Assembly: GCF_014050525.1 (NCBI RefSeq) | Contig: NZ_JACGAG010000001.1 | Span: 196,501 to 260,500, forward strand | Reading direction: 5' to 3' | Origin: Clostridium sp. cel8 | GTDB taxonomy: Bacteria > Bacillota > Clostridia > Clostridiales > Clostridiaceae | Length of the DNA stretch: 64,000 nucleotides | Shown here: piece after piece, positions 46,140-55,315 of the stretch | How the letters are laid out: every line of letters starts with the position of its first letter | Numbering within the stretch: the stretch's first letter is position 1 | Notes under the pieces: model-generated | Told to the model about the DNA's origin: nothing | The model's input: only the letters and a program-made list of their open reading frames with translations | Database searches by the model: none | Program-made: the position numbers and the translations under genes

Positions 46140-46769
46140 CTAAATATTGAATTTAGGACATTTCACCCCCTTGTGTTTAGTAATTATCTTATTAAGTATA
46201 TTCTCTAAATTTTTTTTAGTTGTAGAAATATCTTTTGAATTATCCAATATAAAGCTTGCATACTTCTTTTTTTCATCTAACCTCATTTGTGAATTAATTC
46301 TTGCCATCACTTGATCTAAGTTAAATTTATCCCTTATTTGAACCCTCTTTATCTGTGTTTTCAAGTCCACCCAAACTAAAATAACCTCATCCATATATTG
46401 GTGTAAATTATTCTCTATAAGAGTAGCTGCATCAAGTATACAGATATCTTCATTCTGTGCTGACAATTTATCAATTTCAGAAAATATATCTTTTTTTATA
46501 TATGGAATTATAATGTCTTCATATTTTTTTCTAAATTCTTTATTTGCAAATAAAAAATTACCAAATTCCCTTCTTTTAAGATTCCCATCACAATCAAAAA
46601 AACTTTTTCCAAATATCTCTTTGATATTATACATTATTTCAGGATACTTACTCAGTACTTTTCTACTTACAACATCTGCATCTATTATTGGGATCTCTCT
46701 TAATTTAAGCATTGAAGATACAGTACTCTTCCCACTTCCTATTCCTCCTGTAAGACCTACTTTTAGCAT
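46140..46769 (-). CDS. coaE: Dephospho-CoA kinase
   Basis: Final step of coenzyme A synthesis. 209 residues with the P-loop GGIGSGKSTV at the N-terminus, the conserved IIDADVVSR and the LID-region RVQIRDKFNLDQVMARI. It follows polA by 17 bases; polA-coaE-transglycosylase is a frequent Firmicute order. Confidence 0.94.
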   Translation of the reverse strand: MLKVGLTGGIGSGKSTVSSMLKLREIPIIDADVVSRKVLSKYPEIMYNIKEIFGKSFFDCDGNLKRREFGNFLFANKEFRKKYEDIIIPYIKKDIFSEIDKLSAQNEDICILDAATLIENNLHQYMDEVILVWVDLKTQIKRVQIRDKFNLDQVMARINSQMRLDEKKKYASFILDNSKDISTTKKNLENILNKIITKHKGVKCPKFNI

Positions 46770-46786
46770 AACCTACCCACCTTAAC

Positions 46787-49423
46787 CTATTTTATTTCAT
46801 ACCAATTATATCCAGAACTCATATCCACTTCAAGTGGAACTCTAAGAGAAACACAATTTTCCATCTTAGTTTTCAATATACTTTTAACTTCTTCAATTTC
46901 ACTTTTATAAACATTCAAAATAAGTTCATCATGAACTTGAAGTATTAATTTACTTTTCAAATTTCTCTTTTTAAGCTCCCTATACACATCAATCATAGCT
47001 ATCTTTATAATATCAGCGGCACTTCCTTGTATAGGAGTATTCATAGCAAGCCTTTCACCTAGGGATTTAACTATCTTATTTGAAGAATTAATTTCCCTTA
47101 TAAATCTCCTCCTGTTCATTATAGTAGTAACATATCCGCATTTTTTAGCTGTATCAACTATATCTTCCATATACTTTTTTACATTTGGATACCTTTCAAA
47201 ATAAGTATCTATATATTTTTTAGCTTCCTTTCTGCTTATATTTAAGTCCTTAGCCAAGCTAAAATCTCCTATACCATATACTATTCCAAAATTTACAGCT
47301 TTAGCATTACTTCTCTGTAATTTACTAACTTTATCTATTGGAACATTAAACACCTCTGAAGCTGTCTTTGCATGAATATCACTGTGATTTTTGAAAGCTT
47401 CTATCAAATTATCATCATTTGCAATGTGTGCAAGTACCCTAAGCTCTATTTGTGAATAATCCGCAGATAGTATAATACTATCCTCATTTTCAGGTACAAA
47501 CACTTTCCTTATTTCTTTACCTATTTCATACTTTATAGGTATATTTTGCAGATTTGGCTCAGTACTTGAAAGTCTGCCTGTTGCAGTTATAGTTTGATTG
47601 AAATTTGAATGAATTTTCTCATCTTTATCTATAACAGCACTTAACCCCTCTACATAAGTTGAATATATTTTAAATATCTGTCTATAATAAACTATTTTAG
47701 GTATTATAGGATGTTTATCCATTAACTTTTCAAGTACTTTGGCATTTGTTGAATATCCCGTTTTTGTCTTTTTTATAACTGGAAGATCTAATTTTTCAAA
47801 CAATATTTTTCCAAGCTGTTTTGGAGAATTTATATTAAATTCTTCCTCTGAAAGTTCATATATCTCTTTTTGAACCTTCTCTATTTCAGCTTTAAATTTT
47901 ACTCCTAATTCATCAAGCTTACCTCTATCGACTCTAAAACCTTCTGATTCCATAGAAGCCAACACTTCAATAAGAGGAAGTTCAACTTTATACATAAGGT
48001 CTTCCATATTGTAGTCAATTATTTTCTCTTTAAGAGATGTATATACTTTTTTTAAAATAGAAGTTGCCTTTTCAAAAAAATATTGATCCTCATTTTCTAT
48101 AGAAATTCCAGCATATTTATTTATAATTGATGAAAGATCAAATTTATCTGATGGATTCAATATATAAGCTGCTATCTTTACATCAAATTCTACTTTATTC
48201 AAATGAATATCCATTTTATGAAATATACTATAAGGTGTTTTAAAATCATACCCTACTTTATCTATATCTATATCCTGAAATAGAACTTTCATTAATTTCT
48301 TTGTATTTATACTATCTTTATCCATCAAAACATCTAGATTAATTACATAATTATTTTCTAAAAAATTGATATATATTTTAGAAATACAACTTTCAGAATA
48401 CTTCTCTTCATTTAAAACTTTAAAATTAACATATAATATTTTATCTTTATCATTATTTGAATTTATAGTTTCTATTAAACCTTGAAATTTATCAATACTA
48501 TCTATATCAGAAACATTTAAATTGAATTCAACTTTTTCATCTTCTAAATCATTCATTCCAGGCATTCTATCTATAAATGACTTAAATTGAAGTTTTTCAA
48601 ATAATTTTTTCAATTTAGCTGCATCATAATCATCTTTTGACTTTATAGATTCCATATCTATATCTAAAGGTACATTAGTTACAATTGTAGCAAGCTTCTT
48701 ACTAAATATTGCCTGTTCCATGTATTCATTAAGATTCTCCTTTAACTTTTTTCCTTTTATACTATCTATATTTTCAAATATATTTTCAATACTTTTATAT
48801 TCTTTTATAAGTTTAAAGGCAGTCTTCTTACCTATTCCAGGAACTCCTGGAATATTATCAGAGGTGTCACCCATAAGTCCCTTTACATCTATGAACTGGG
48901 ATGGCGTTACACCATACTCATCTATCATTTTTGTCTTATTATAAACTTCTTTTTCTGTGATTCCCTTTTTAGTTATAATTATATTTATTTTATCTGAAGC
49001 AAGTTGTAAAAGATCCCTATCTCCTGTAACTATATAAACCTCTATATCTTTATCTTCAGCATATACAGCTAATGTTCCCATTATGTCATCAGCTTCAAAA
49101 CCATCAACTTCAAATATATTTATACACATAAGCTTTAAAATTTCTTTTAGTGTAGAAAACTGCTCTGCAAGTTCAGATGGCATTTTCTTCCTTCCCGCTT
49201 TATAAGCTCCATATTTTTTATGTCTAAAAGTAGGTACACTTCTATCAAATGTACAAACTATGTAATCAGGAGTTATTTCTTCTTTTACCTTTAAAAGCAT
49301 ATTTATAAAGCCATAAATCGCATTTGTATGAAGTCCCTCACTATTTGTAAGATCTGGTAGCGCATAAAATGCCCTATTCATTAAACTATGTCCATCTAAT
49401 ATCAATAATTTTTTATTAGTCAT
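46787..49423 (-). CDS. polA: DNA polymerase I
   Basis: 878 residues in three parts: an N-terminal 5'-3' exonuclease (DGHSLMNRAFYALP, GFEADDIMGTLA, GLMGDTSDNIPGVPGIGKKTA), a middle domain without the DxE residues of a working 3'-5' proofreading exonuclease, and the polymerase domain (SADYSQIELRVLAHI, QRSNAKAVNFGIVYG, LQVHDELIL). It fills gaps in repair and removes RNA primers. AAGGAG precedes the ATG. Confidence 0.96.
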   Translation of the reverse strand: MTNKKLLILDGHSLMNRAFYALPDLTNSEGLHTNAIYGFINMLLKVKEEITPDYIVCTFDRSVPTFRHKKYGAYKAGRKKMPSELAEQFSTLKEILKLMCINIFEVDGFEADDIMGTLAVYAEDKDIEVYIVTGDRDLLQLASDKINIIITKKGITEKEVYNKTKMIDEYGVTPSQFIDVKGLMGDTSDNIPGVPGIGKKTAFKLIKEYKSIENIFENIDSIKGKKLKENLNEYMEQAIFSKKLATIVTNVPLDIDMESIKSKDDYDAAKLKKLFEKLQFKSFIDRMPGMNDLEDEKVEFNLNVSDIDSIDKFQGLIETINSNNDKDKILYVNFKVLNEEKYSESCISKIYINFLENNYVINLDVLMDKDSINTKKLMKVLFQDIDIDKVGYDFKTPYSIFHKMDIHLNKVEFDVKIAAYILNPSDKFDLSSIINKYAGISIENEDQYFFEKATSILKKVYTSLKEKIIDYNMEDLMYKVELPLIEVLASMESEGFRVDRGKLDELGVKFKAEIEKVQKEIYELSEEEFNINSPKQLGKILFEKLDLPVIKKTKTGYSTNAKVLEKLMDKHPIIPKIVYYRQIFKIYSTYVEGLSAVIDKDEKIHSNFNQTITATGRLSSTEPNLQNIPIKYEIGKEIRKVFVPENEDSIILSADYSQIELRVLAHIANDDNLIEAFKNHSDIHAKTASEVFNVPIDKVSKLQRSNAKAVNFGIVYGIGDFSLAKDLNISRKEAKKYIDTYFERYPNVKKYMEDIVDTAKKCGYVTTIMNRRRFIREINSSNKIVKSLGERLAMNTPIQGSAADIIKIAMIDVYRELKKRNLKSKLILQVHDELILNVYKSEIEEVKSILKTKMENCVSLRVPLEVDMSSGYNWYEIK

Positions 49424-49670
49424 TTAACTACTCCTTTTTTTTCAATGCTTTAACTAATAATATTCTATCACAATACCTTTTTTCATTGTAATGCAGTATA
49501 TTTTGTTATATACTATATTTACACAATTTACACAATTTTATTATATTTAATTTGGTTTAATACTATAATCAATTCATTTAATACCAATACTTCTCATTTT
49601 CGCTACAATTACACATTTTAAAAATTAAAATTAAAGTACTAAAATTACTATAAGTAAAGGTGGTAATTTT

Positions 49671-50312
49671 ATGATTTTAAGTTACAATTATTATAATAAT
49701 ATACCAATATTTAAATGCAATCTATGTGGAAAATGCTCTGGTATTATTGAATCAACTTCATATACAAATATCAAAAATCGAGGATGTTGTTGGTATTTTC
49801 CCGAATACAGATTAATAGACATAAAAAATATTGTAGACTGTGGAAAGGAAAACTTTATTCATTATTTATCTTAACTTTCAAATTCTAAAATAGAAAATTA
49901 CTCTATAAGAGTATTTGGAACTTTCTTTAAAGATAAATATAACAAATTTATGAAAAGTGCTAAAAAGTCTAGTGATTTTAACTTATCACTATTTTTTAAG
50001 TTGTGTCCATTCTTAGGTGAAAAAGGATGTACTCTTAATTTTACTTTAAGACCTCATCCATGCAATTTATATCTATGCAGAACTATAATCGCATACTGTG
50101 GTGAATCATATAGTTTTTATTCAAGAGAGAGAAAAGACTATTATGCATACTGTAATTATATAAATGAATGTCTAAAACAGGACCTTATAGAAAACAAAGT
50201 TAATCTATCTACAAATTTGTACAAGTCAATTGATATAATAAAAAAATCAAATATACCTAAATTCTTTCAAAGAAAATTAAAACCTATACATTTCTCTTAC
50301 TCACACAATTGA
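49671..50312 (+). pseudogene. Cysteine-rich (YkgJ-like) protein gene interrupted by one in-frame TAA
   Basis: The frame from an ATG at 49671 (AAAGGTGG upstream) runs through CNLCGKCSG and GCCWYFPEYRL to a TAA at 49872-49874, and then continues open in the same frame without any other stop to 50312, with LCPFLGEKGC and RPHPCNLYLC in the second half. The total would be 213 residues. Cysteine spacing resembles the YkgJ-type Fe/Zn-binding cluster family. A single nonsense change in an otherwise sound frame suggests a recent inactivation, a sequencing error or, less likely, readthrough. Confidence 0.65.
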
Positions 50313-50387
50313 TATTTTAAACTTTTCTTAATTTTCTATTGAGATAGCCATGTATATTTGATAAAATTAACGTGGTTACTAAATGTT

Positions 50388-50431
50388 TATACCTATATTG
50401 GGATTATTTTAGTCCCAGCGGGATAACTATT
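50388..50431 (+). other. Hairpin-forming leader of the NifU-like/GGGtGRT unit
   Basis: The gap 50313-50487 has a short inverted repeat TGGGA / TCCCA followed by a G-rich segment (AGCGGGATAA), unusual in this AT-rich spacer. No terminator run follows. It may be a regulatory leader; no known riboswitch class was recognised. Confidence 0.3.
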
Positions 50432-50487
50432 AGGTTATATGCAAATTATTTATAAAATAATTATAAATCAAGAAAGGGAGATAAAAT

Positions 50488-51180
50488 ATGATTTATTCAA
50501 CAGAAGTAGACAGAATGTGCTGCGTAGCTAAAGGGCCAAATCACGGGCCAGCTCCAATTCCAGAAGAAGGAAAATGGGTACAAGCTAAGGAAATAAAAGA
50601 TATATCAGGATTAACTCATGGTGTAGGTTGGTGTGCACCTCAGCAGGGAGCATGTAAATTAACCTTAAATGTTAAAGACGGTGTTATTCAAGAAGCTTTA
50701 GTTGAAACTATAGGATGTTCTGGAATGACTCACTCAGCTGCCATGGCATCTGAAATACTTCCTGGTAAAACTATACTTGAAGCTTTAAATACTGACTTAG
50801 TATGTGATGCTATAAATGTTGCTATGAGAGAATTATTTTTACAAATAGTATACGGAAGATCCCAGACTGCATTTTCAGAAGGTGGACTTCCAATAGGAGC
50901 AGGACTTGAAGACTTGGGAAAAGGTCTTAGAAGCCAAGTTGGTACTATGTATGGTACAAATAAAAAAGGAACAAGATACCTTGAAATGGCAGAAGGATAT
51001 GTAAACCATATAGCTCTTGATAAAAATAACGAAGTAATAGGCTACGAATTTATAAACCTTGGAAAAATGATGGATTTCATAAAAGACGGTATGGATCCTA
51101 AAGATGCAATGAAAAAAGCTACAGGTACTTATGGAAGATATGACGAAGCTGCAAAAATTATAGATCCAAGACAAGAATAG
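50488..51180 (+). CDS. NifU-like iron-sulfur cluster scaffold protein
   Basis: 230 residues. The segment from about residue 54 to 100 (GACKLTLNVKDG, ETIGCSGMTHSAAMASEI, GKTILEAL) follows the fold of IscU/NifU N-terminal domains, with cysteines at 56, 77 and 106 as possible ligands; three more (11, 12, 49) lie near the N-terminus. About 100 residues beyond the NifU core are specific to this subfamily. It is found next to the GGGtGRT gene in clostridia, as here (22-base gap). It may carry or assemble a cluster for that partner; unproven. Confidence 0.82.
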   Translation: MIYSTEVDRMCCVAKGPNHGPAPIPEEGKWVQAKEIKDISGLTHGVGWCAPQQGACKLTLNVKDGVIQEALVETIGCSGMTHSAAMASEILPGKTILEALNTDLVCDAINVAMRELFLQIVYGRSQTAFSEGGLPIGAGLEDLGKGLRSQVGTMYGTNKKGTRYLEMAEGYVNHIALDKNNEVIGYEFINLGKMMDFIKDGMDPKDAMKKATGTYGRYDEAAKIIDPRQE

Positions 51181-51202
51181 AGTATAGGAGGAGAAGATTG
51201 TT

Positions 51203-52204
51203 ATGGCATTATTTGAAGGTTATGAAAGAAGAATAGATCAAATCATACCTGTACTTAAAAAATATGGTATGAATTCAATAGAGGAAGCTAAGGCAGTTTG
51301 CGATGAAAAAGGTGTAGACGCTTATAAAATAGTTAAAAATGTTCAACCTATCTGTTTTGAAAATGCTTGTTGGGCATATACTGTAGGTGCTGCAATAGCT
51401 ATAAAAAAAGGCTGCACAAAGGCTTCAGATGCTGCAAAAGCTATTGGAGAGGGTTTACAATCATTTTGTATTCCTGGTTCTGTTGCAGATGAAAGAAAAG
51501 TAGGACTTGGTCATGGAAATCTTGCATCAATGCTTTTAAGAGAAGAAACTAAATGCTTTGCATTTCTTGCCGGTCATGAATCTTTCGCTGCTGCTGAAGG
51601 TGCAATAGGCCTTGCTAATTCAGCAAATAAAGTAAGAAAAGAGCCATTGAGAGTTATATTAAACGGACTTGGAAAAGATGCCGCTTTTATAATTTCAAGA
51701 ATAAATGGTTTTACTTATGTTCAAACAAAATTTGACTACCATACAGGAAAATTAAACATAGTAAAAGAAACTGCATACTCAGATGGAGAAAGAGCAAAAG
51801 TAAGATGTTATGGTGCTGATGACGTTAGAGAAGGTGTTGCTATAATGCACAAGGAAGGCGTTGACGTATCAATAACAGGAAATTCTACTAATCCAACAAG
51901 ATTTCAACATCCAGTTGCAGGAACATATAAAAAAGAATGTATTGAACAGGGAAAGAAGTACTTCTCAGTTGCATCTGGTGGTGGCACAGGTAGAACTCTT
52001 CATCCAGACAATATGGCAGCAGGCCCTGCTTCTTATGGAATGACTGATACCATGGGAAGAATGCATTCAGACGCTCAATTTGCAGGATCTTCATCAGTTC
52101 CAGCTCATGTAGAAATGATGGGACTTATCGGTATGGGAAATAATCCAATGGTAGGTGCATCTGTTGCAGTTGCAGTTGCAGTAGAAGAAGCAATGAATAA
52201 ATAA
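51203..52204 (+). CDS. GGGtGRT protein (conserved, function unknown)
   Basis: 333 residues. The naming motif GGGTGRT is at residues 259-265, followed by LHPDNMAAGPASYGMTDTMGRMHSD. Six cysteines lie between residues 33 and 118 (33, 51, 56, 71, 89, 118), which would suit metal or cluster binding. No signal peptide or membrane helix. The ribosome site AGGAGGAG is 11 bases before the ATG, and a strong terminator follows. The pair with the NifU-like gene is conserved in anaerobes, and no activity is known to me. Confidence 0.88.
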   Translation: MALFEGYERRIDQIIPVLKKYGMNSIEEAKAVCDEKGVDAYKIVKNVQPICFENACWAYTVGAAIAIKKGCTKASDAAKAIGEGLQSFCIPGSVADERKVGLGHGNLASMLLREETKCFAFLAGHESFAAAEGAIGLANSANKVRKEPLRVILNGLGKDAAFIISRINGFTYVQTKFDYHTGKLNIVKETAYSDGERAKVRCYGADDVREGVAIMHKEGVDVSITGNSTNPTRFQHPVAGTYKKECIEQGKKYFSVASGGGTGRTLHPDNMAAGPASYGMTDTMGRMHSDAQFAGSSSVPAHVEMMGLIGMGNNPMVGASVAVAVAVEEAMNK

Positions 52205-52218
52205 TAGTTTAAACATAA

Positions 52219-52258
52219 TAAAAGGAGTCCTATATTTACTTATAGAACTCCTTTTTTA
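52219..52258. terminator. Terminator after the GGGtGRT gene
   Basis: The stem AAGGAGT / ACTCCTT with inner CTATA / TATAG is followed by TTTTTT on the plus strand and AAAA-rich sequence on the other side, so it may also serve the convergent MEDS gene. Confidence 0.85.
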
Positions 52259-52261
52259 TTA

Positions 52262-52816
52262 TTAAACTGTACATAATTGTGCTAATGGCACAACTTTTCC
52301 CATATATAATCTGTAAGGATGCATTTGATATGACTTTTCAATAATTTCATCATCAATAAACTTCTTTCTATTTACATAGTCCTCAAAATCATATGCACAT
52401 ATAACAGAAGATTTACTATTTGCTATAATGCTTGTAATACTAAAGTCAACATCTAAGAAATCATTTTTTGATGTCATAGATATAAAATTACTTACATCTA
52501 TTATAAATCTAAGTCCACTATATCCACTTTTAATAGCTTTACATTGATACTGATTTAATATTCTTTGAATTCCATCTCTGCCTAATGACTTGTATAAATC
52601 AACTATTTTATTAAAATTTTGAATACACATACTGTTCTTATCATTTATATTTGTGCCATTTTTAATATAATTATATAAATTATCTCCTATAAGTAAAATA
52701 ACAAATTCTCCACCTTTTAATCCTGAATTTATATAATTATTCATATTTATACATAGATGATTGTATCCAAAGTAATAAAATGCAGAATGAAACCCAAAAA
52801 TATCCTTAATTTTCAT
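52262..52816 (-). CDS. Stand-alone MEDS-domain (DcmR-type sensory) protein
   Basis: 184 residues. HLCINMNNYINSGLKGGEFVILL near the N-terminus and VICAYDFEDYVNRKKFIDDEII...HPYRLYMG near the C-terminus match the MEDS sensory fold known from the dichloromethane regulator DcmR and from sensor kinases. No DNA-binding or kinase part is attached. The start at ATG 52816 is chosen because the upstream in-frame GTG is within the ribosome site. Ligand unknown. The 311-base spacer 52817-53127 before it is AT-rich with only the tRNA promoter visible. Confidence 0.65.
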   Translation of the reverse strand: MKIKDIFGFHSAFYYFGYNHLCINMNNYINSGLKGGEFVILLIGDNLYNYIKNGTNINDKNSMCIQNFNKIVDLYKSLGRDGIQRILNQYQCKAIKSGYSGLRFIIDVSNFISMTSKNDFLDVDFSITSIIANSKSSVICAYDFEDYVNRKKFIDDEIIEKSYQMHPYRLYMGKVVPLAQLCTV

Positions 52817-53057
52817 AATTATTATCCTCACAATTAAATTTATTATTTATATTCTATTAATATTCAAATACTCCTTCTAATATTATTTATTTTTTGTTAT
52901 TTATATATATTATATATCTTTCTTCTCAATTTTTATATATTAAATCCATCTTTTATACTTATAATAAATATTATACTATAATGTACCATTAATTTCCATA
53001 TAAAAATCAATAAAATACATATATTTATCATATTCTCATAAAATATAAAATTTTCTC

Positions 53058-53086
53058 TTGACTCAAAATATCCTATATGATATTAT
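53058..53086 (+). promoter_or_regulatory. Sigma-A promoter of tRNA-Leu(CAA)
   Basis: TTGACT and TATTAT are 17 bases apart, ending 41 bases before the tRNA. Confidence 0.75.
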
Positions 53087-53127
53087 AGTTTATGTCGTTA
53101 GTTACTTGTAAATAGCGTATTTTATAT

Positions 53128-53212
53128 GCCGATGTGATGGAATTGGCAGACTTGCTTGACTCAAAATCAAGTGTCTTCGGGCGTGTCGGTTCGAATCCGA
53201 CCATCGGCACCA
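53128..53212 (+). tRNA. tRNA-Leu, anticodon CAA
   Basis: Class II tRNA. Acceptor GCCGATG pairs with CATCGGC, followed by A and encoded CCA. Anticodon stem CTTGA / TCAAG encloses CTCAAAA with CAA at 53162-53164. Variable arm GTGTCTTCGGGCGTG and T arm TCGGTTCGAATCCGA are intact. It decodes UUG. Confidence 0.97.
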
Positions 53213-53213
53213 A

Positions 53214-53252
53214 AACTAGAGTTGAAGTTTTGCTTCATCTCTAGTTTTTTAT
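53214..53252 (+). terminator. Terminator of tRNA-Leu(CAA)
   Basis: Long stem ACTAGAG-TTGAAG / CTTCA-T-CTCTAGT with a 4-5 base loop, then six T residues. Confidence 0.88.
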
Positions 53253-53363
53253 TACATTTTAAACTCTATAGAAAAAGTTCACTAAAATTTATTAAATTTA
53301 TTGAAACCTATCTATATTTCATTTACAAACTTATTTATATGTAGTAAAATTGGACATAAAGAA

Positions 53364-53462
53364 GAATATATTTTGTAGGGGTGCTTTTTTAAAGCTGAGA
53401 GGACTTATGTTCAACCCTTTGAACCTGATCCAGATAAAGCTGGCGTAGGAAACATACTATTC
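53364..53462 (+). promoter_or_regulatory. TPP (thiamine pyrophosphate) riboswitch aptamer
   Basis: The signature elements are in order: GGGGTGC, CTGAGA (53395), ACCTGATC (53423) and GGCGTAGG (53441). A closing helix GAATA / TATTC at 53364-53368 and 53458-53462 completes P1. It precedes thiM-thiE, so binding of TPP should switch these genes off. Confidence 0.94.
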
Positions 53463-53488
53463 TTTAGAAATTTAATCTTTAAGAATTT

Positions 53489-53530
53489 AAGGTATGTTGT
53501 TTATTTAAATCAGCATACCTTTATTTTTAT
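53489..53530 (+). terminator. Riboswitch-controlled terminator upstream of thiM
   Basis: Stem AAGGTATG / CATACCTT followed by TATTTTTATTTT. Bases GTATGTT (53492-53498) can instead pair with AACATAC (53451-53457) at the aptamer 3' side, giving the antiterminator. Confidence 0.85.
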
Positions 53531-53612
53531 TTTATTATGTTTATTATGAACCTAATTTACTATGATTAAAAATTAAAAATCATGCATAAATAAAAAGGAG
53601 GAATTCAAACCT

Positions 53613-54419
53613 ATGAATTCAAATTTAGAAAAAACTTCAGATATACTTACAAAAGTAAGACAATCATCTCCTCTAGTACACTGCATTACAAACTATGTCA
53701 CAGTAAATGACTGTGCAAACATACTACTCTCTTATGGAGCCTCACCTGCAATGTGTGAAGCCTACGACGAGGTATTCGATTTTGCAAAGATTTCAAATGC
53801 ACTTTATATAAATTTAGGAACACTAAACAGAGAACAAGAATCCTCAATAATACTTGCAGCAGAATCTGCTAAAATACACAATATACCAGTAATATTGGAT
53901 CCTGTTGGCTCTCCTGCTATCCCAAAAAGACTAAGTGTAATAAAGAGAATAATGGAAGTTGGAAAAATTGACATCATAAAAGGAAATATAGGTGAAATAA
54001 ATTTTCTGGCAGGAAAACCTTCAAATGTAAAAGGAGTAGATTCCCTAGATAACACAACAAGTGCACTGGAAAGCTGCCTTATTGTTGCAAATAAATACAA
54101 CTGTACTGTAGCAGCTACAGGAGTAGAAGACTTTATAACAGATGGTAAACGCAGTGCCATAATAAAGAATGGTACAAGTATGCTTACAAAAGTAACTGGT
54201 GCAGGTTGTATGCTTGGAGCCTTATGTGCTGCAACAGCTGGAGTAGAAAAAGATAAGTTTATATCAACTGTGTGTGCAGTTCTTTCCATGAACATAGCTG
54301 GAGAAGAAGCCTTTAAATTCGCAAAGTCACCTGGAAGCTTTAGAGTGAAATTAATTGACTCAATATATGAACTAACTGAAGAAAAATTGAAAAAAGGTGG
54401 AAAAGTATTATGGAAATAG
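53613..54419 (+). CDS. thiM: Hydroxyethylthiazole kinase
   Basis: Phosphorylates 4-methyl-5-hydroxyethylthiazole in thiamine salvage. 268 residues. [27 protein letters not shown] at the N-terminus, [19 protein letters not shown] and the catalytic-cysteine loop [11 protein letters not shown] are all present. An AAGGAGG ribosome site precedes the ATG. Its 3' end overlaps thiE by 10 bases. TPP riboswitch upstream. Confidence 0.96.
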   Translation: MNSNLEKTSDILTKVRQSSPLVHCITNYVTVNDCANILLSYGASPAMCEAYDEVFDFAKISNALYINLGTLNREQESSIILAAESAKIHNIPVILDPVGSPAIPKRLSVIKRIMEVGKIDIIKGNIGEINFLAGKPSNVKGVDSLDNTTSALESCLIVANKYNCTVAATGVEDFITDGKRSAIIKNGTSMLTKVTGAGCMLGALCAATAGVEKDKFISTVCAVLSMNIAGEEAFKFAKSPGSFRVKLIDSIYELTEEKLKKGGKVLWK

Positions 54420-55024
54420 ATTATAGTTTATACCTTGTAACAGATAGGAGATTTATAAGAGATAAGCCCTTAAAACAAGCTGTAGAGGAAGCAATTATAG
54501 GTGGCGTAACTCTAGTTCAAATAAGAGAAAAGACTGCAACTACAAGAGAATTTTATAAAATTGCACTTGAAGTTAGAAGCGTTACATCTAAATACAAAGT
54601 TCCCTTAATTATAAATGACAGACTTGATATAGCTCAGGCAATCAATGCAGATGGTGTCCATTTAGGGCAAAGTGATATGCCTCTCTATGAAGCTAGAAAA
54701 ATACTTGGAAAAGATAAAATAATAGGCATATCCGTTGGAAACGTTGAAGAAGCTATATCTGCCCAAAAAGGTGGTGCAGATTATTTAGGAATAGGAACGA
54801 TATTTAATACTGGAACAAAGAAAGACATAGATATGCCTATAGGAATAGATGGCCTGCAAAAGATATATAGTAGTATAAACATACCTGCAGTTGCCATTGG
54901 AGGAATAAACCAAAATAATTTCAAAGATGTACTTTCAACTGGAGTTGATGGAATATCAGTTATTTCGGCTATACTTGGAAAAGACAATATAACAAAAGCC
55001 GCAAGAAACCTCAAAATAAATTGA
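54410..55024 (+). CDS. thiE: Thiamine-phosphate synthase
   Basis: Joins HMP-pyrophosphate and thiazole phosphate. 204 residues of the TIM barrel: LYLVTDRRF at the start, [55 protein letters not shown] and AIGGINQNN. The start overlaps thiM, so the two are coupled. No thiD is adjacent, so HMP phosphate kinase must be elsewhere. Confidence 0.96.
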   Translation: MEIDYSLYLVTDRRFIRDKPLKQAVEEAIIGGVTLVQIREKTATTREFYKIALEVRSVTSKYKVPLIINDRLDIAQAINADGVHLGQSDMPLYEARKILGKDKIIGISVGNVEEAISAQKGGADYLGIGTIFNTGTKKDIDMPIGIDGLQKIYSSINIPAVAIGGINQNNFKDVLSTGVDGISVISAILGKDNITKAARNLKIN

Positions 55025-55028
55025 TAAT

Positions 55029-55068
55029 AGAGAGGTCTGTCATCTCTCACTGACAGATCTCTTTTTTT
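55029..55068 (+). terminator. Terminator after thiE
   Basis: Stem AGAG-G-TCTGTCA / TGACAGA-T-CTCT with an 8-base loop, then seven T residues. Confidence 0.87.
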
Positions 55069-55153
55069 CATCATCATCTAAATTTTTATCTTCAAAACTT
55101 CCCTTTAGACACTCTTCTATTACATCTTTAGTTAATACAAATTTATTTTCCAA
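55040..55153 (-). CDS. Possible small protein of 37 residues
   Basis: A TTG start with AAAGGGGAG 6 bases upstream opens a short charged frame (MENKFVLTKDVIEECLKG to KKRSVSER). An in-frame ATG lies six codons earlier without a clear ribosome site. No family recognised. It overlaps the thiE terminator on the other strand. The spacer 55154-55315 holds an inverted repeat CATCTAT / ATAGATG (55270-55287) with a C-rich loop and nothing else I can name. Confidence 0.35.
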   Translation of the reverse strand: MENKFVLTKDVIEECLKGSFEDKNLDDDEKKRSVSER

Positions 55154-55315
55154 TTTAAACTCCCCTTTCATAACAAACATATATCATTTTTTATACTAAC
55201 TTTAATATACTATGCCTCATAGCATACTATTATTCCATAAATATAAAATTAGTCATGTTTTAATATATTCATCTATCCCCATAGATGTTAAAACTTTTAT
55301 CTATAAATAATATTA

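Noticed and set aside
53156-53344. 62-codon frame overlapping tRNA-Leu(CAA)
   Set aside because: It begins inside the tRNA and passes through its terminator.
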